This document shows positions 13,413 through 28,400 of a stretch of 64,000 bases of DNA, in pieces (the first letter of the stretch is position 1; each line of letters opens with the position of its first letter). Source of the DNA: Amaranthus tricolor (lineage: Eukaryota > Streptophyta > Magnoliopsida > Caryophyllales > Amaranthaceae); assembly GCF_026212465.1 (NCBI RefSeq), contig NC_080048.1:39515875-39579874 (forward strand), given 5' to 3'. Below the pieces are notes generated by a model that worked only from the letters and a program-made list of their open reading frames with translations, had not been told where the DNA came from and did not search any database. Both the position numbers and the translations under genes were made by a program.

Positions 13413-16400
13413 ATGTTTTGGAAGCTCACTACGTTATCTGCTACTTCTCCTGTAAGTTGTAACTTCTATTTTAGAATTTGAATTCGGAAATTAAGTTTCT
13501 TTGTTTCATCTTAATACTCCTGAAATGCATACAAGTTTTGCGCTGTTTGTTACAGTATTCTATTAAGGCTTTGAAGAATTTATTAATTTAAATGAAAAGT
13601 ATGTGGTTATGGTTGTTTTTGATATATTTTGGATATGCGAATCTATAAAGTCAAATCAGGGTTGGAACTGGGTATGTGCAAGGTTCCGACTACCCATTGC
13701 ACAGGCTCCCTAAATTAAGGAGTATTAAATATTGGTTTATATTATTATACATTATTTTTTGCTTTATTTTTTGAACTTTGATTTTGGCCCCGAGATTTTT
13801 GGAAAAATGCAAAATGTGTATTGGTTGTTGGATGTTGAAGTGATGTGGAGGAGTTTAGTTTGACATAATGTTGTTTGTTTCTGATGATTTACTCCTATAA
13901 ATTAGTTTAGTTTGGCTCATCATCTTTAATTTGGATATATAAAAAGACAGAAGAACTAGGCATTCCGTTACTTCCATCAATTATACTGTGCATAGACTGA
14001 ACCTGAACACTTGGATATGATTTGGTTTTCTTGTTTTTTGAGGCAGGCTGAGGAAGGGTCTGGAGGGAGTGTTGGGATATTCTGTTGAACTTAAAGTGCA
14101 ATTGAGTTGTTTTTGTTCATTTGCATCCATAAAGCATCTCTTTCTTGGGGAGAGTTCTGTTGTTATGCCGTTTTACTTGGATTTGTGTACTCGTGACCGG
14201 GACTGATATGTGTCCGCTTGTAAGACTTGGCTATTTTATTGGAAAAGTCCTTGTTTTGGACACTCCATGACACCAGTATTTGATCCAAATGAAGAGTTGA
14301 AGTAGCTTAACTATTGTCATCTAATCTTATTATCTCTGAAGCTCAGTTTGGAGAGGTTTTTTCATTTTTCAGGCGCCTTCTAGAACAAGAAATTAGGTGA
14401 CTCTCACATGTTCCATCACCTATGGTATTGTTCTCTTGCGAATGTACATCTATAGTTGTACCAGTTACCTAATGGCTTTCATAAAGCTACTCTTATAGAA
14501 CCTTTGAGTTGTGAAAGCCTTCTAACATAACACTTTTACCATTCAGAACTTAAAAGATGTTCCCTGGTATTAGAATTGAAGGTTTCTAGAATGGTGTAGG
14601 ATCTTGTTTGAGCTTAAAATCGAGTACTGCTAAATTATAATCATGGTGAATATTGGAGTTGGAAAAGGGCATTGTCTATTATATTATGTGTTTTAGTGTT
14701 GCATAATATCTAATTCAATTTGATATGGGCTATGGGGAGAGGAGTTTAGGCCATTTTAAGATGTATAATTTTTATATGTTCATTGATGTAAATTTAGAGA
14801 TTTAAGAGAGATGAGAATGATTTTCATTTCGCTACATGGGATGTAATATATTTAGAGTCACTTTACGCATACTTTTGAAAAGTATTTATCTTTTTTTTAG
14901 AAGTCTGTAACTTGCTTGGATCAAGACAACAAAGGTAATACTACAACAATTATTAAGGCCAACTTTCTTTGTAACATGCTCACTATCAAATGGAAAAAGA
15001 TTCTAGTAATCTTGCTTTAGTGGTGACCATAATTCTCATGTTTTTCTGCTTGACATGTGCTTCAAGTTGCCTTAGGTTAGCATAAAGATTTAATTAGACA
15101 AAGTGTGGGGAATAGGAAATATTTGTTGCTCTCTTCAATTATTTAGGTCACGTTTGATTTACGTGTCAAAAAATGGGATTATCGATCCAAAACGGGGTTT
15201 CAAAGTTTGAGCGTTCGAATCGTGAATCTTAGTTTGATAGATGGGTTTTTGTTTTTTGCACCACAGGGAGATAGAAACCAATTATGCTTGCATTTATTCT
15301 GTTATATAGCTGCTTGTACAAAATTAATGCTCTCTCTATTTATTAATGTCTCCTCTATTTCCAACCAGCAGCTCGTTGGAAAACATTGTTGTGGATTTGC
15401 ATCCTCAACCTTAGGACCAAACCCTATGGTTTTTTCTTTGATTAGTGTCCGTTAAGCTACCTTTAAGGAAGTTGATACTCTTGTTCACTAATGCCTCCTC
15501 CATCTGCATGAAAAGAATACTTTTCAGTTCTTGGGGACCAAAACCTTGTATATTTGTCTTTAATAGTTGTCCTTTGAGTTACCCTTAGTTCTTCGGTGTG
15601 GCGATTCAACATATCCCTTGGGACCAAAACCTTATATGTATAGACATGGATTAATTGCGTATCTATTTCATTTCTTATACTTTTTGAGCCTTTTCGACTC
15701 CCCTTGTTCTGTTTATATATATATATATATATAGGATTAAATAAGAAAATAACTTAAGTATAGAAAATGTTACTATGTTATAAAATAAGGGCAATTCTCA
15801 AAAATACCTTTTTTTAATAACATAGTGATCCTAAGAGTTTAAGCTTTTCTAACCCTATATCGAATTTGGATTTTTTTATGTTATGAAATCAAGAGTGTAT
15901 AATGCTTTTTATTCTTCCTATATTAAGCACCCATTTTAGTGGATCTTTATGCAATTAATATTTGTGATATTTTAATATCAGTCACTAGTGGCAGGTCATC
16001 CACACAACTATCTTGTGCAGGATAGATTTTGAGATTTGATTGCCCACTTGCCTTTCCACCTCTAGTATATAGTCTGCTCGTTTTCTACTTTGATGAATAA
16101 TCTTTGTCGTTGCTGCAAAATTATAATTGATATTATATAATACCCTTTCTCATCTTCAAGAAAGCAAAAAAGGGCTTAAAGTCAATTAGAAATACATTGG
16201 ATCGTTACATAGCATTCCAAATCTACACCATTAGTTCTATTTTTATTGTTAAGAGAAGTTTACTCAGAAGTTCCTTGTTACTTTACAATGCCATTGATTA
16301 AGTGCTTAGTTGGAATATAAATTGTAGCTGCTTGGACATCTTTGTATATTTGTTTCTTACTCACTTCTTAAACATCCTATGTCATTTACTCGCTTCTTAA

Positions 16401-19400
16401 GGTTGTTGATCGTAATTTCTTTTTTGAAGGTCGAGGCAATATTAGACAAGGAAAATTTCACTTTGGAAGAATTATTGGATGAAGAAGATATAATTCAAGA
16501 ATGCAAAGCTTTAAATAGTCGCCTAATCAACTTGTAATTAAGTCTTGGAGTTTTCCCCCCTATTTCCGTTCATTCTACATTCTACTGCTCTTATAAATGT
16601 TCATACTGTGTCCCTAAATAATATAGCAGAGAGCTAAAGTGTTTTCTTTTGTTATGTTTAAACATTCTTCCAGCCTACGAGACAAAGATCAGGTGGAGCA
16701 GCTTCTGCGCTATGTTGTAGAAGAACCTCCAGAGGATGCTGACATGAAACGCACCTTTAAGTATGATTGTATATTTGATGTATTGAATGATTTTGGCCTT
16801 TGCAGTAGTTAATAGTTGTTTCATGTGGATTTAGTTCTAAATTGGGGGGGGGGGGGGGGGGGATGAACTGTATGCTAAATGTTACAATGTGGTTTTTTAT
16901 TCTATTGTATTTCACGAAAATAATTGGTAAGAATTATTATATTTCACGGAACTTGTTCCAACACTATAGAGAGGGTGATATAAGATTGTCTGAGATGATG
17001 TATCAACACTTTTGAAACCAATTTGTTTTTATGGTGGGGCGATATATCACCGAAGATCTTCTCCGTATAGGACATAAAATAAATGGGAGAAAAATGTTCT
17101 ACCCATGATTTTATTGATTTGAAAAAGATGTCGGACAAAGTACCAATGGAGATACTTTGATGGCTTATGGGAAAAAAGGGTATATCACATATGTATATCG
17201 ATATAGCCCAAGATATATATGAGGACGTATATACCTATATTAGGACATTTAATGGAGTGATTGAAGATATGAAAATCATATTTAGTCCATACCAAGGTGC
17301 TTCTTTGAGCCCTTGCAACGGTCCTAAATGAGATAACTAGACTCATCAAAAAGAAACTTCATGGGGCATGTTGTTCCATCATGACATCATATTCATTGAG
17401 TAAACTGTTGATAAGTCGATGCTAAATTGCTAGGTTTGAGATGTAGAGGCAAACATTAGAATCAAAAGGGTTTAAACCAAGTCAGAGTAAGACAAAGTAT
17501 ACAGTGTCTCATTTTTTTGGTATAAATGAGGTGTTGCGTAGATAAATACAAAGGACAGTTCCCCAAGTGGGTGTTTCAAGTACCTTAGGATTATGCTGTA
17601 GCAAGAGGTTAGAGGAAATTTGAATTACTATATAAGTTATAATGTTGAACTTCTAGAAGAGATTATTGTAAGAAAAGGCGGTTAGTTGTGTGTAAATTAA
17701 GGCAAATAAGTGGACATACTCTTTCATAATCTGTTTATTTGCCATTTGTGACCATTTGAAATATGAATTAAATGAGTTAAGATGTTGGCTGGATATATGT
17801 CAGTCTCAAATACTGTTTTAGTTGCTAATTCTATTAGAAATGTGATCATGTACCACCTTAGGTGTGAAGACATAAAGTTTGTATTTTGTCAATTTTTCAA
17901 ACTGTAGGTTTCCGTTTGTGGCTTCAGAGGTTTTTTCATGTGAAATTGATGTTATTTTGAGAACATTGGTGGAGGAAGAGGAGGTAAAGGCTTTATTGTA
18001 TTTTCTCGATGGTCTACCTAAATCTATTAATAGTGTACAACACAGTGATTGTTTCTGATGTACTGATTTATGTTGCGTTGACTTGTCAGATGATGAACTT
18101 GCTGTTTTCATTTTTGGAACCCAACCGATTACATAGCACCTTGCTTGCTGGGTATTTTAGCAAAGTATGTTGAGTTTCCTCCTATGAAATTGGTGGGATT
18201 CTTGTTCGTAATGTTGTAGTTTTTGCACTTGTTGTGTAGCTGATCCTTTTTTGTTTTGGTGCAACAGGTTGTTGTGTGCCTCATGCTAAGAAAGACTGTC
18301 CCACTCATGAATTATGTACAAGTAAGTATCATTGATTACTCATGTCTATCAACATCTTTCAAATTGTAAAGTAGATCACCAATGAGGTCACCAATGGATT
18401 GCCATATCTTTCTAAGTGCTCAGTTCTTGTGCCTTGTATCTTCTATGCCTTGCTTAAATTTTGTGTTTGTGTGGTTGTTGCTGCCTCTTGTTAAGGTAGG
18501 AGGGTATTAGCTCCAGGTTTGATCAGCCTGTAATTTCAGTCTTGTTTCCTGTACTTTTGTATACCTTCTGTCTACCAAAGTAGTTTCCTTCTATTGAAAT
18601 AGAAAATAAGTAAGGCTTGCTTCTTCTTTGCAAGACTTTTGTATTTGATAACATTATTTATGTGGTTCAACAGGCTCACCAGAATGTTTTCCAGCAGCTT
18701 GTCGATTTGATTGGAGTTACTTCCATTATGGAGGTCAGTTACTATCATAGGTCTGTTAGTTTTGGTGCATGTTGTGTTTATAATGGATCATGTTTGGGCT
18801 ATGGATCGTGGACAGGTCTTTGTTCGACTTGTAGGTGCTGATGATCATGTTTATGCCAATTACATGGATGTTATGCGATGGCTGGCTGAGAGTAATTTGT
18901 TGGAGATGATAGTTGATAAACTGAGCCCTTCTGTAAGTGTATTTGGTGTCTTCTATTATTTTTTATTTTCTTTGAAACTCTTGACATTGACGACTTTCAT
19001 GAAGCTTGTTGATGTATCTGACGACTCATGTCATTGACTCTTTGTTATTTTCTGCTTCATCAGTTAGTTGTGTACCTTACTTTTCTCTCGTGTAATGTTT
19101 TGTCACATTTTTATACTCACGACATACTATTAAAGCACCTTACTCACTGTTAATTTTTAAGAATTAAATTCATCTGAAATAGATCTAGTTTTTTTCATTT
19201 ACATTATACGAACTTTTCAGCTGGAATCAGAACCTATTGAAGCTTGTCCAACTGCAGTGGCCTTTATTTAAAGTTCTGAACTTACTTTTAATTGCGAAAT
19301 GAACTTAATTATCTTTCTGACAACTCAAACTGTCTCGACTATTTAATTTTTTTATTTATTTCATTTATTTTGATCAGCTGAAAAGAAAAAGTTGTATTCA

Positions 19401-22400
19401 ATAGTAATTTTTGTTTATTGTATTTTTCTTTTATTTCCTTTGTGATGAACATTTTTTTTGTTGTTTTCCACCGCTTAGTGCCCGTCTGAGGTTCAGGCTA
19501 ATGCAGCAGAAACACTCTGTGCTATTACACGGAATATGGGATCACCACTTTCTGCAAAGCTTTCCAGTTCCAGGTTTATCATCTCTTCATGTTTGGTTAG
19601 CTATGCTTTATAGTTTATATGCCTTTATTTCACACTTGTGTTTCTTACGGGGATAAGAATCTTGATAGAGGGAGAGGAAATAATTGTGTGATTGGAGAGT
19701 CAGAGAAAAAGCAAAAGTTTGCTTGAAAAATGGCAAGCTTTAAATATTTTACTTGGGGATGTAGGAAGTAATTGTATTTGGAAATATGAGCTAGTAATGG
19801 AGGTACAATTCCTGTTTTATGCAGTTTTGTCGAAAGGATCTTTGCTCATGCACTTGATTACTTCTCAACTAAATCGGGTCTAGTACATTCTCTTTCTGTA
19901 TGTATATCTCTATTGGATCCAAGGAGATCGGCTTCTTCTTTGTTGTATCATTCTTTACGAGGTCAACATATGTACGAGGCTCCTATTGCTGTAAATCCTG
20001 AAACTGTGAGCGCAATGTTACCTAGAATTGGTTAGTTTGGAACCTTTGGTTATAATTTCTTATTGCTTTATGCTAATGTTCTGCTACGATGGTGTCTCAA
20101 ATGTCTAATTGGATAAAGAAATAAGAGCCAAGAGATCTGTTTTTCTTCTTTTGGAAAATATGATTCTAAAATCTAAATCTCCACTTTTGCCGGGTCTTCT
20201 AAAATGATCCCACATTTCACTTGACTTAGAGATGACCTATCTTTTCTTACTTCATCCTCACAATGATGTGGCATTTCATTTATTGGTTAGTGGAGCCACA
20301 GAGGTCTGTGTTTTGGACTTTTTTCAATAGTGTAATGAAAATAATCTTTTTTGGAATGAAATTGTTGACAGTGAGATCTTTTAGTTAAGAATCTTAAGAT
20401 TACCGTAGGATCTTATTAAGAAGAGCAAACAAAGGTAGATTTTTAGAATCATTTTTCCTTTTTACATGTACGTGCAGTTTTGTTGTAGTGTTGGTTCATA
20501 CGGTGTTTCTTTTCTATCATATTGATTTCCACATCCTTTCATACGGTGTTTCTGGCATATTGCAGGCGATTTATTAATGCTTTTGAATGTGAGCTCTGAT
20601 GAAAAGATTCTACCGACTCCATATGGTGAATTAAGACCACCTCTAGGAAAACATCGGCTCAAGGTTTGTTTCTTAGCTTTCTCTCTGATGGAGTGATGGG
20701 TACCATTCCCTTGGATGTTACCGATTTTGTCCTTGTTCAATCAATGCTAAGATATTTTCTTGAGCATCTTATGCTTGAGAAAGAAAAAGAACCACAATGT
20801 CATTTTATGTATGGGTTTGAATAAGAAAATTTACTGAATAGGAAATGAACTTGTAAACAAAGAGATCAGAAAAGTCGAGTGTGGTTCACTTCAGTTGAGA
20901 CTTGACCTGTTTTTACTATTTGGAGTATTTTTTGCTCTGATATTTAGAGGGCTGGGCCCATCACAATCTTATATCTTTTCCATCTAGTGGTTGGCTAATA
21001 AATATATGTGGTGCATATCATTCTTTCTGAAACATTGCTATTACAACTGAATGATGCACATACACTCTGCAAGCAACCCTACATTTTTGTATGAATAATG
21101 GGTTCTGGAGTGTTGGCCTAACCTTACTGGGTATTTGCTCATATGATTAAGGATAGTGTATCTTTTCATATTGTTTGTTTTTCTCAAAACTAGCTATGTA
21201 GAGTTCATGGTTCTCATTTGATGTTTTTTTTTCCATCCTAAGATTGTCGAGTTCATTGCTGTTCTGTTGAAAGCTGGTAATCAAGCTGCAGAAGAAGAAC
21301 TGATGAATTCTGGAACCATTAAAAGAGTCTTAGATCTCTTTTTTGAGTGAGTTGCAAATGCTGCTTGGTTCTTCCAAATTTAATGCAGCACAAAGATGTT
21401 TTTTGTGTGTTGATGTTGATACCATTATTTTGATGTTGATACTGTTATTATTAATTGTTTTTCAGGTATCCATTCAATAATGCCTTGCATCATCATGTTG
21501 AAAGCATAACTTTATCCTGCTTGGAGAGTCAAAATGATACTGTTACTGATCATCTTTTCAACGATTGTGATTTGATCAAAAAGATTCTTGACGCCGATAA
21601 GCATCCCATGCTTTCTGGCGATCTTAAACTTGTAAACTACTGTGCTTTTGCTAATTATTTTCTTTCAATCACAATGATGCTATTATTTTGATTAATATCT
21701 TATATATACATAGAGATGTGTAGCTCTATTCTTTATAATATGCAAGATAGGATACTGCTATTGTTGCTTTCCTGTAGAGAAACACACCTGAAATTAACTT
21801 GGAAATGAAGTGACAAGTAAGATTAACATGGACATGGGATTTAAATTTATTTTAATAAACTCATTTCTGATTTGGTTGAAAGATTTGTATATAATATGCT
21901 GATGTTTAGGCATTGGCTATTAGGCATATTAAATATTTTTCTTGATAGGATTGAAGTTTAATAAGAATTCTTAAAACATTTGTAGTAGAACTATGAATTC
22001 AACCAAGTGCAGGAAGGAAAAGTATGAATTTTGCAGTCTCACCCCTTCCATTATAAAATCTCTCTCTTCTTGACCCTTAAGGTCTGTTTATTGGACAGTA
22101 ATGATTGATGATTATGTAATGCTTTATTATGTAATTTTTCTAGGAATGTCTGCTAATGTACATGGTGACAGTTCACTTCCAGAAGTTTCGTTTCATTGAA
22201 ATGTTTTAAATACTCATATGAGCTGCTTTAAAAATAGTCGGTGGTTGGACTGCTTCATACTAACTTACCGTGAGGCATTAATAAGTAAAATACCCCACCT
22301 AAGCAAAGTAATCAATCGTAAAGCTGTAGACATATTTGGCGTTACCATTGATGGAAATTGAATAAGGAGTCATTTTATTTTTAATTATTAATCAATATAT

Positions 22401-25400
22401 CTGTTTGTATATGCAGTTTTATTGGCCACATTGATGAGAAGTTCCAAATGGAAACTCATTATGTCGTTTCCCAAATGTAGGGGTATGCAAACGTTTGACG
22501 ACATCTGAAATAATAGGCAATGAGGATGGATCTGAAATTATTTTTTTCTTGTCATTTGTTTTCAGCTGTTTTATATGATTACTCCTTGTGTCAATAATCT
22601 AGTTCTTCGTCTCTCATTGAGATGGATTTTATGGAATTTCTTCACCATGCTATGATCTAAAGCTTAATGCAAAAACAAGGCAGCATCATATTGTAAAGAT
22701 ATACACGACCATTAATACAACCATGAACGAAACCGTATTTTGCACTATGGTCTAAAGCCTGAACTGTATTTTAGTATTGATTAGTTTTCTGTTGTGTCTT
22801 TATCATGCAAGATAAGTTGTCATTGGGGCATTAGGAAACTAGAAGAAAGGTTTAATTAGTTAAAGTGGAAAGCTGTAATGTTATTAGTTAATGTTTCTCT
22901 TTGTTGTATTGGATTGCAGCCAACATTACCTGCTGCTGATAAGAAGCAGCCGAAGGCTGGTAATCTAGGACATATAACTCGAATTGCTAACAAGATTGTT
23001 CAGATTGGACAAGGCAAAAAAAGCGTCCAAACTCACATTCAGGTGTAGTTTGTGCATTCATATTTACAGTGAGGCTTGAAAGCTATAAACTCAGAATTTT
23101 GGGGGCATATCCTTCTGAATAATAAGTGATTGCTTTACTTGATGGTGCTACAATCATTTTGACTTTGCTTGTTTTTATATTTGGGTTATAGGAAAACAGT
23201 GAATGGAGTGATTGGCGTGCTACTGTTTTGCAGGAAAGAAATGCGGTAGAAAATGTTTACCGCTGGGCTTGTGGGTATGTATACCAACTTAATATCATGT
23301 CATGATCGTATTTACTAATGTCTGATATTATTGCTACTGTGAACTGGATGAATCCATACATCTTCTTTGAATGATTTTTTTGTTCTCAATTTGTTTTGCT
23401 AAAACTTCATATGGTCTTGCCATAAAATTGTCTCTAGGCTCATTCACGTGAAGGTAATGAAATGGCTAAATGGAACATGCATATATTATTTTCTTTTCTT
23501 CTCCTGCTGCTATTCGTTGAAGTAGTACGTTAAGATGTCTATGATTTGGGTTGTCAATCGGTTGTATTCAAACAAGAATATTTTCGGATTCACTCTTATG
23601 AAAAGATGAGGTTCTATGTGATTATTGTTATTATTTTTAGAGCTCACAATAGTAGTGGTCTAGTGGGGATGTTTCGTGAAACATTTTGGGACCTCTTCTC
23701 ATGGACAGAAAATTTTACAGTTTTAATTTTGGTGCATCAAGTTTTTGAATTATACTCACTCACATTGCATTTTTCTCATTTTAATATGCATGGTTTTAAA
23801 GAAATCATTGTGGCCACTTAAAAAGTGACCCCATATGCATATTTGGGTATTTAATGGGTAGGATTAATTGGGGACTACTGAAAAGGGTAAAAAAATATAG
23901 CCAAAAATAGAAATGGGAAGACGTTAGTGAACTACCCCAAAATAGAAATGGGAAGATGTTAGTGGGATGGAAGGAGTATTTCTTTTTGGGTACATCACAC
24001 TCAGTGTCAAATGTTAAGTGTTGATGATGGATGTTCTTTTGTGATTGAAAATCTTAGAACTTTTGATTTGATTTCTTGTCAAGACTCAAGTGCTGGACTT
24101 AAGGCCATTTATATACTTGTTCATAATTTTTCATCATTGGAAATGATTCATGTGTTGTCAAGTATATAGTACTAGCACTAGTGTTGTGAGTGATTGTACT
24201 ATATTGAATCCATTCCAGAGTTGAACCAAACATATTGAGGTTGGTATCCAATTTCCTATAAATAGCACCCAATTATGAGTTCCTAATTCATGCCAATCTT
24301 TATTAAAAAAATTGGCCATGAAAACTTTGACATGGCAGTGCTGCTACAAATTAGAAACCTTCCTAAAGGAAAATGTTTTGTATGAAGTATATCGTAAAAC
24401 AAATGTTGCTTTCACTTTAAAAAATCTTCTCGTTGAAGTCTAGACCCATGTGGATTGCATTCTGAATCTTTTGAGGCTCAAAGTGGATGTCACAGGAAAA
24501 TTGCAGATTGCCTTAATCTCTGAGGCTATAGCAGGGCTGCTCACCCATTTGTGCAGCAGGCATTAGAACAAGGAAAGAAATGCATAATGACACTAATTAC
24601 ACCGAAACATGTGCACTATAATTTGCCCTTTACTTTGGGAAAATGTCATCTTCTAACATGATGTGCAAGATTCATGGTATGTTTTTATATCTAATAGTAT
24701 TATGCTATGCCTTTCTACAAGGAGAAGCCATGGATCACCTACAAGAGGAGGCAACACAACAAAACAGACAATGAGGTGGCAACTTAAAAGAAAAAGGCCT
24801 AACAATTCTGTTATAATAATATTAAGGAATATTCTAGGGGAATGGATGTACTAGAGTGAATGTGCTAGAAGGTATAGGAAGGATGGGTAGTACAAATCTA
24901 ATACTATATATAGATGAGCAAATAATAGTACATCAAGTTGTAAATTTGAGAAGTACCATTTGGTAGGAGTCTCTGTTACTCTAAAACAGCTTATTGTATA
25001 CTTTCTTCAACCCTTTCCATTAATATCAACTTCATTTCCTCACCTTCTGTCCAGTTTGTACTTTCAATACCACAGGTTATAGCATTTCTGGTATCAGAGC
25101 AATCGATCTAGAATGGGCAATCCCGCAAATACCCAACGCATTGAGGCGCTAAAAGAAGAAATTGGAAGAATTCTCGACCTCATCAATACCGAGCTTGATA
25201 AACTCAAATCAGAAATTTCCCAAAATACCCAAAAAAAATGAGAAACTCATTTCCAACTTTCCGTCATGAACCAAACACTCCAATTTTTATGCGAAAAATT
25301 AAGAGCAGAAAAACCCACCCACACTGACGTCCAACCCGAAACCCAGAACCCAACCTCCTCCCAAAACAACCTTACCTTAACCAGCAATTATACAATTAAC

Positions 25401-28400
25401 CCCAACATACCATCCACAACCTCACCCCCTCCGAACCATATGAAAAAGGGCATTGGAAAGCAAAAAAAACTAGACCTACCTACCTTTGAAGGCAGTGGAC
25501 CGAATGGGTGGATCTTCCAAGCGGAGCACTGTTTTCGGTTTTACAACCTGACGGAGGATAAACGAATGGAGGCCACCGTAGTGAACTTGCAAGGAAGAGC
25601 ATTGGCGTGGTTTCAATGGGAACACACCCAAGAACCCATTACCAAGTGGGAAGAGCTCAAAGACCTTCTGAGCAAATTTCGCCCAACTGATCAAGGAAGC
25701 TTACAAAAACAATGGATGTCGGTACAACAAACCGACACCGTTGCTGAATATGAGATGGAGTTCATTGAAAAAGCCAACCTCCTGGGACAAATTGAGGAAA
25801 ATATGATGATGGCTTCTTTCTTTAAAGGCTTACAGAGGAAGATAAGAAGGGAATAGAGGTTGATGGGTCCCACCACTTTAAAGGAAGCAATGGAGTGGGC
25901 CAACAGGATTGACCAAAAATTAATTGAAGAAATGGAGGAAAATTTGACACATGCCATTCCCCACAACAACACCTATCATCAACCAAAAAAGGCCACCTCA
26001 TCACCCATGACTCATTTTTTTAACCCTAAACCCAGAGTCCCACCAAATCCATCCAACTCGTCATCCACTAACCTCCCACAAAATCGTACCTTCCAAAATC
26101 GAGCACCCTTCAATCCAACTCACCCAAACCGCCACCACCCTCGCCATGGGCTGACCTTAACACAACGTGAGTACTTAGAGAAGAGGGCTAAAGGATTTGC
26201 TTCACTTGCAGTGAGAAGTGGACACCCAACCATTTCTGTAAAAACAGAGATGAATCTCTTGATAGTATCGAAAGATGATGAAGTAATCCAGGAAGAAATG
26301 GCAGGTGGAAGACGACGACTCGATTCCCGAAGTTCAGCCTACTGTAGCCGACATTTCATTGAGCTCAGTGGTTGGGCTATTGAATCCCAGGACCATGAAA
26401 CTCAAAGGGGCCATTAATGGGGAGGAACTGATTATAATGGTGGACCATGGAGCTACTTATAACTACCTATCCACAAAAACCTTGCAGAGGCTTGCCCTTC
26501 CTTATTCTACCTACTTGAAATTCGGAGTGACGTTGGGAAATGGGGATACAATTCAAGGGGAAGGAGAGTGCCACGGCTTGCAAGTTGAAGTGCAGGGCAT
26601 TAAACTAACTGAAGATTTTTGATATTAGTGTAACACCTCGGCCCAACGGACGGCTATTGACTACTCATGGAGACTGTAGACTAGCCCCACAAACCAACAC
26701 AAGTCTTCCCAGCGCACTTTGGCCTCACTCGTGCACACTCGAAAAACTTCCCAGGAGGTCACCCATCCTAAGATTGCTCCCCACCAAGCACACTTAACTG
26801 TGGAGTTCTTAGCAAATGGGCTCCCTAGAAACGAAGATGCACCTTGTTGATATGAGTAGTCTATCAATTCTTTTTCAAGCTAAATCTGAGGTATTACAAT
26901 TAGAGCTCGGGAACGCTGATATCATTCTAGGCCTACAATGGCTTGAGAAGTTGGGGGAAGTCCATACTAATTGGAAACAACAGAAAATGTGCTTTATATG
27001 GGGTGACAAATGGGTGGAGCCACAAGAAGACCCATCCCTTAGAGTCACACAGACTTCATTGAAAGCCATCGAGCGTATCTTGAGAAAGGAGAAACAGGGA
27101 ATTTTGGTGGAGCTTTGCAAATTGCAATCCCAGCCCACAACAACCCCAATCGAACCACCCTTTCTTACAACCGATACTGCAAAACTTCCAAGACATTTTT
27201 TCCGAACCTAAAACCCTTCCTCCTCACCGCCAACGTGACCATGCCATTGTGTTAAAGGATGGCTCCAATCCCATTAGTGTCAAGCCCTATCGATACCCAC
27301 AAATCCAAAAGAATGAAATTGAGAAAATGGTGATTGATATGCTGGCAGCCCAAATAATTCAGCCCTCAACCAGCCCATTTTCTAGTCCGGTCATCCTTGT
27401 CAAAAAGAAAGATGGTTCATGGCGCTTCTGTGTTAACTATCGTGCCTTGAACAAAGCCACCGTACCCGACAAATACCCAATCCCTAATATCGATGAGCTG
27501 TTGGACGAGTTACACTGGGCTCGAATCTTCTCAAAATTAGACTTAAAGTCCAGATATCATCAAATTCGCATGAAAAAGGAAGATGTGGCCAAAACGGTGT
27601 TCCGCACTCAGGAAGGCCATTACGAGTTTTTAGTAATGCCTTTTGGTCTCACTAACACGCTGGCGACGTTCCAAGCACTCATGAATGAGGTATTCCGACC
27701 CTTCTTGCGTCAATTTGTGTTAGTATTTTTTGACGATATTTTGGTGTACAGTAAAACCCCGGCGGAAGGTGCTTGAGGCTTTGCGCTCTCATGTACTATT
27801 CGTCAATTGCAAGAAGTGTGAGTTTGGTATGTCTAAAGTGACCTACCTTGGCCACTTTGTCTCAGAACAAGGAGTCACTATGGACATGGATAAAGTAGCT
27901 GCTATTCTTTCTTGGCCCATCCCAAATAATCTGAAGGAGCTAAGAGGATTGACGGGATTGACGGAATACTACCGCAAGTTCATTCGGGACTACGCCAACA
28001 TTGCTAAACCATTGACAGAGCAGCTCAAGAAGGATGCATACGGGTGGAACGAGGAAGCCATGGTTGCTTTTGAGGCCCTGAAAACAACAATGACTTCAGC
28101 CCCTGTTTTGAAATTACCCGATTTTTCACAAAATTTTCTCATCGAAATAGATGCCTCTAACCATGGGCTTGGTGCAGTTTTGATACAGGAAAAGCATCTG
28201 GTGGCATTTTTCAGCAAAACTTTGGGGAAAAGAGCTAGCTTGAAGCCAATATACGAGAAAGAACTAATGGCCATCGTCTTTGCTATCCTCAAGTGGTGAC
28301 ACTACCTCCTTGGGAGGAAATTCATGGTGAAAACGGATCAAAGTAGTTTGAAATTTCTGTTGGAGCAAAGGGAGGTGGGCAACGAGTATCAGAAGTGGCT

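Noticed and set aside
16844..16862. G19 run as a quadruplex regulatory element
   Set aside because: A single uninterrupted G run in an intron could be partly a sequencing artefact; nothing else supports a regulatory role.
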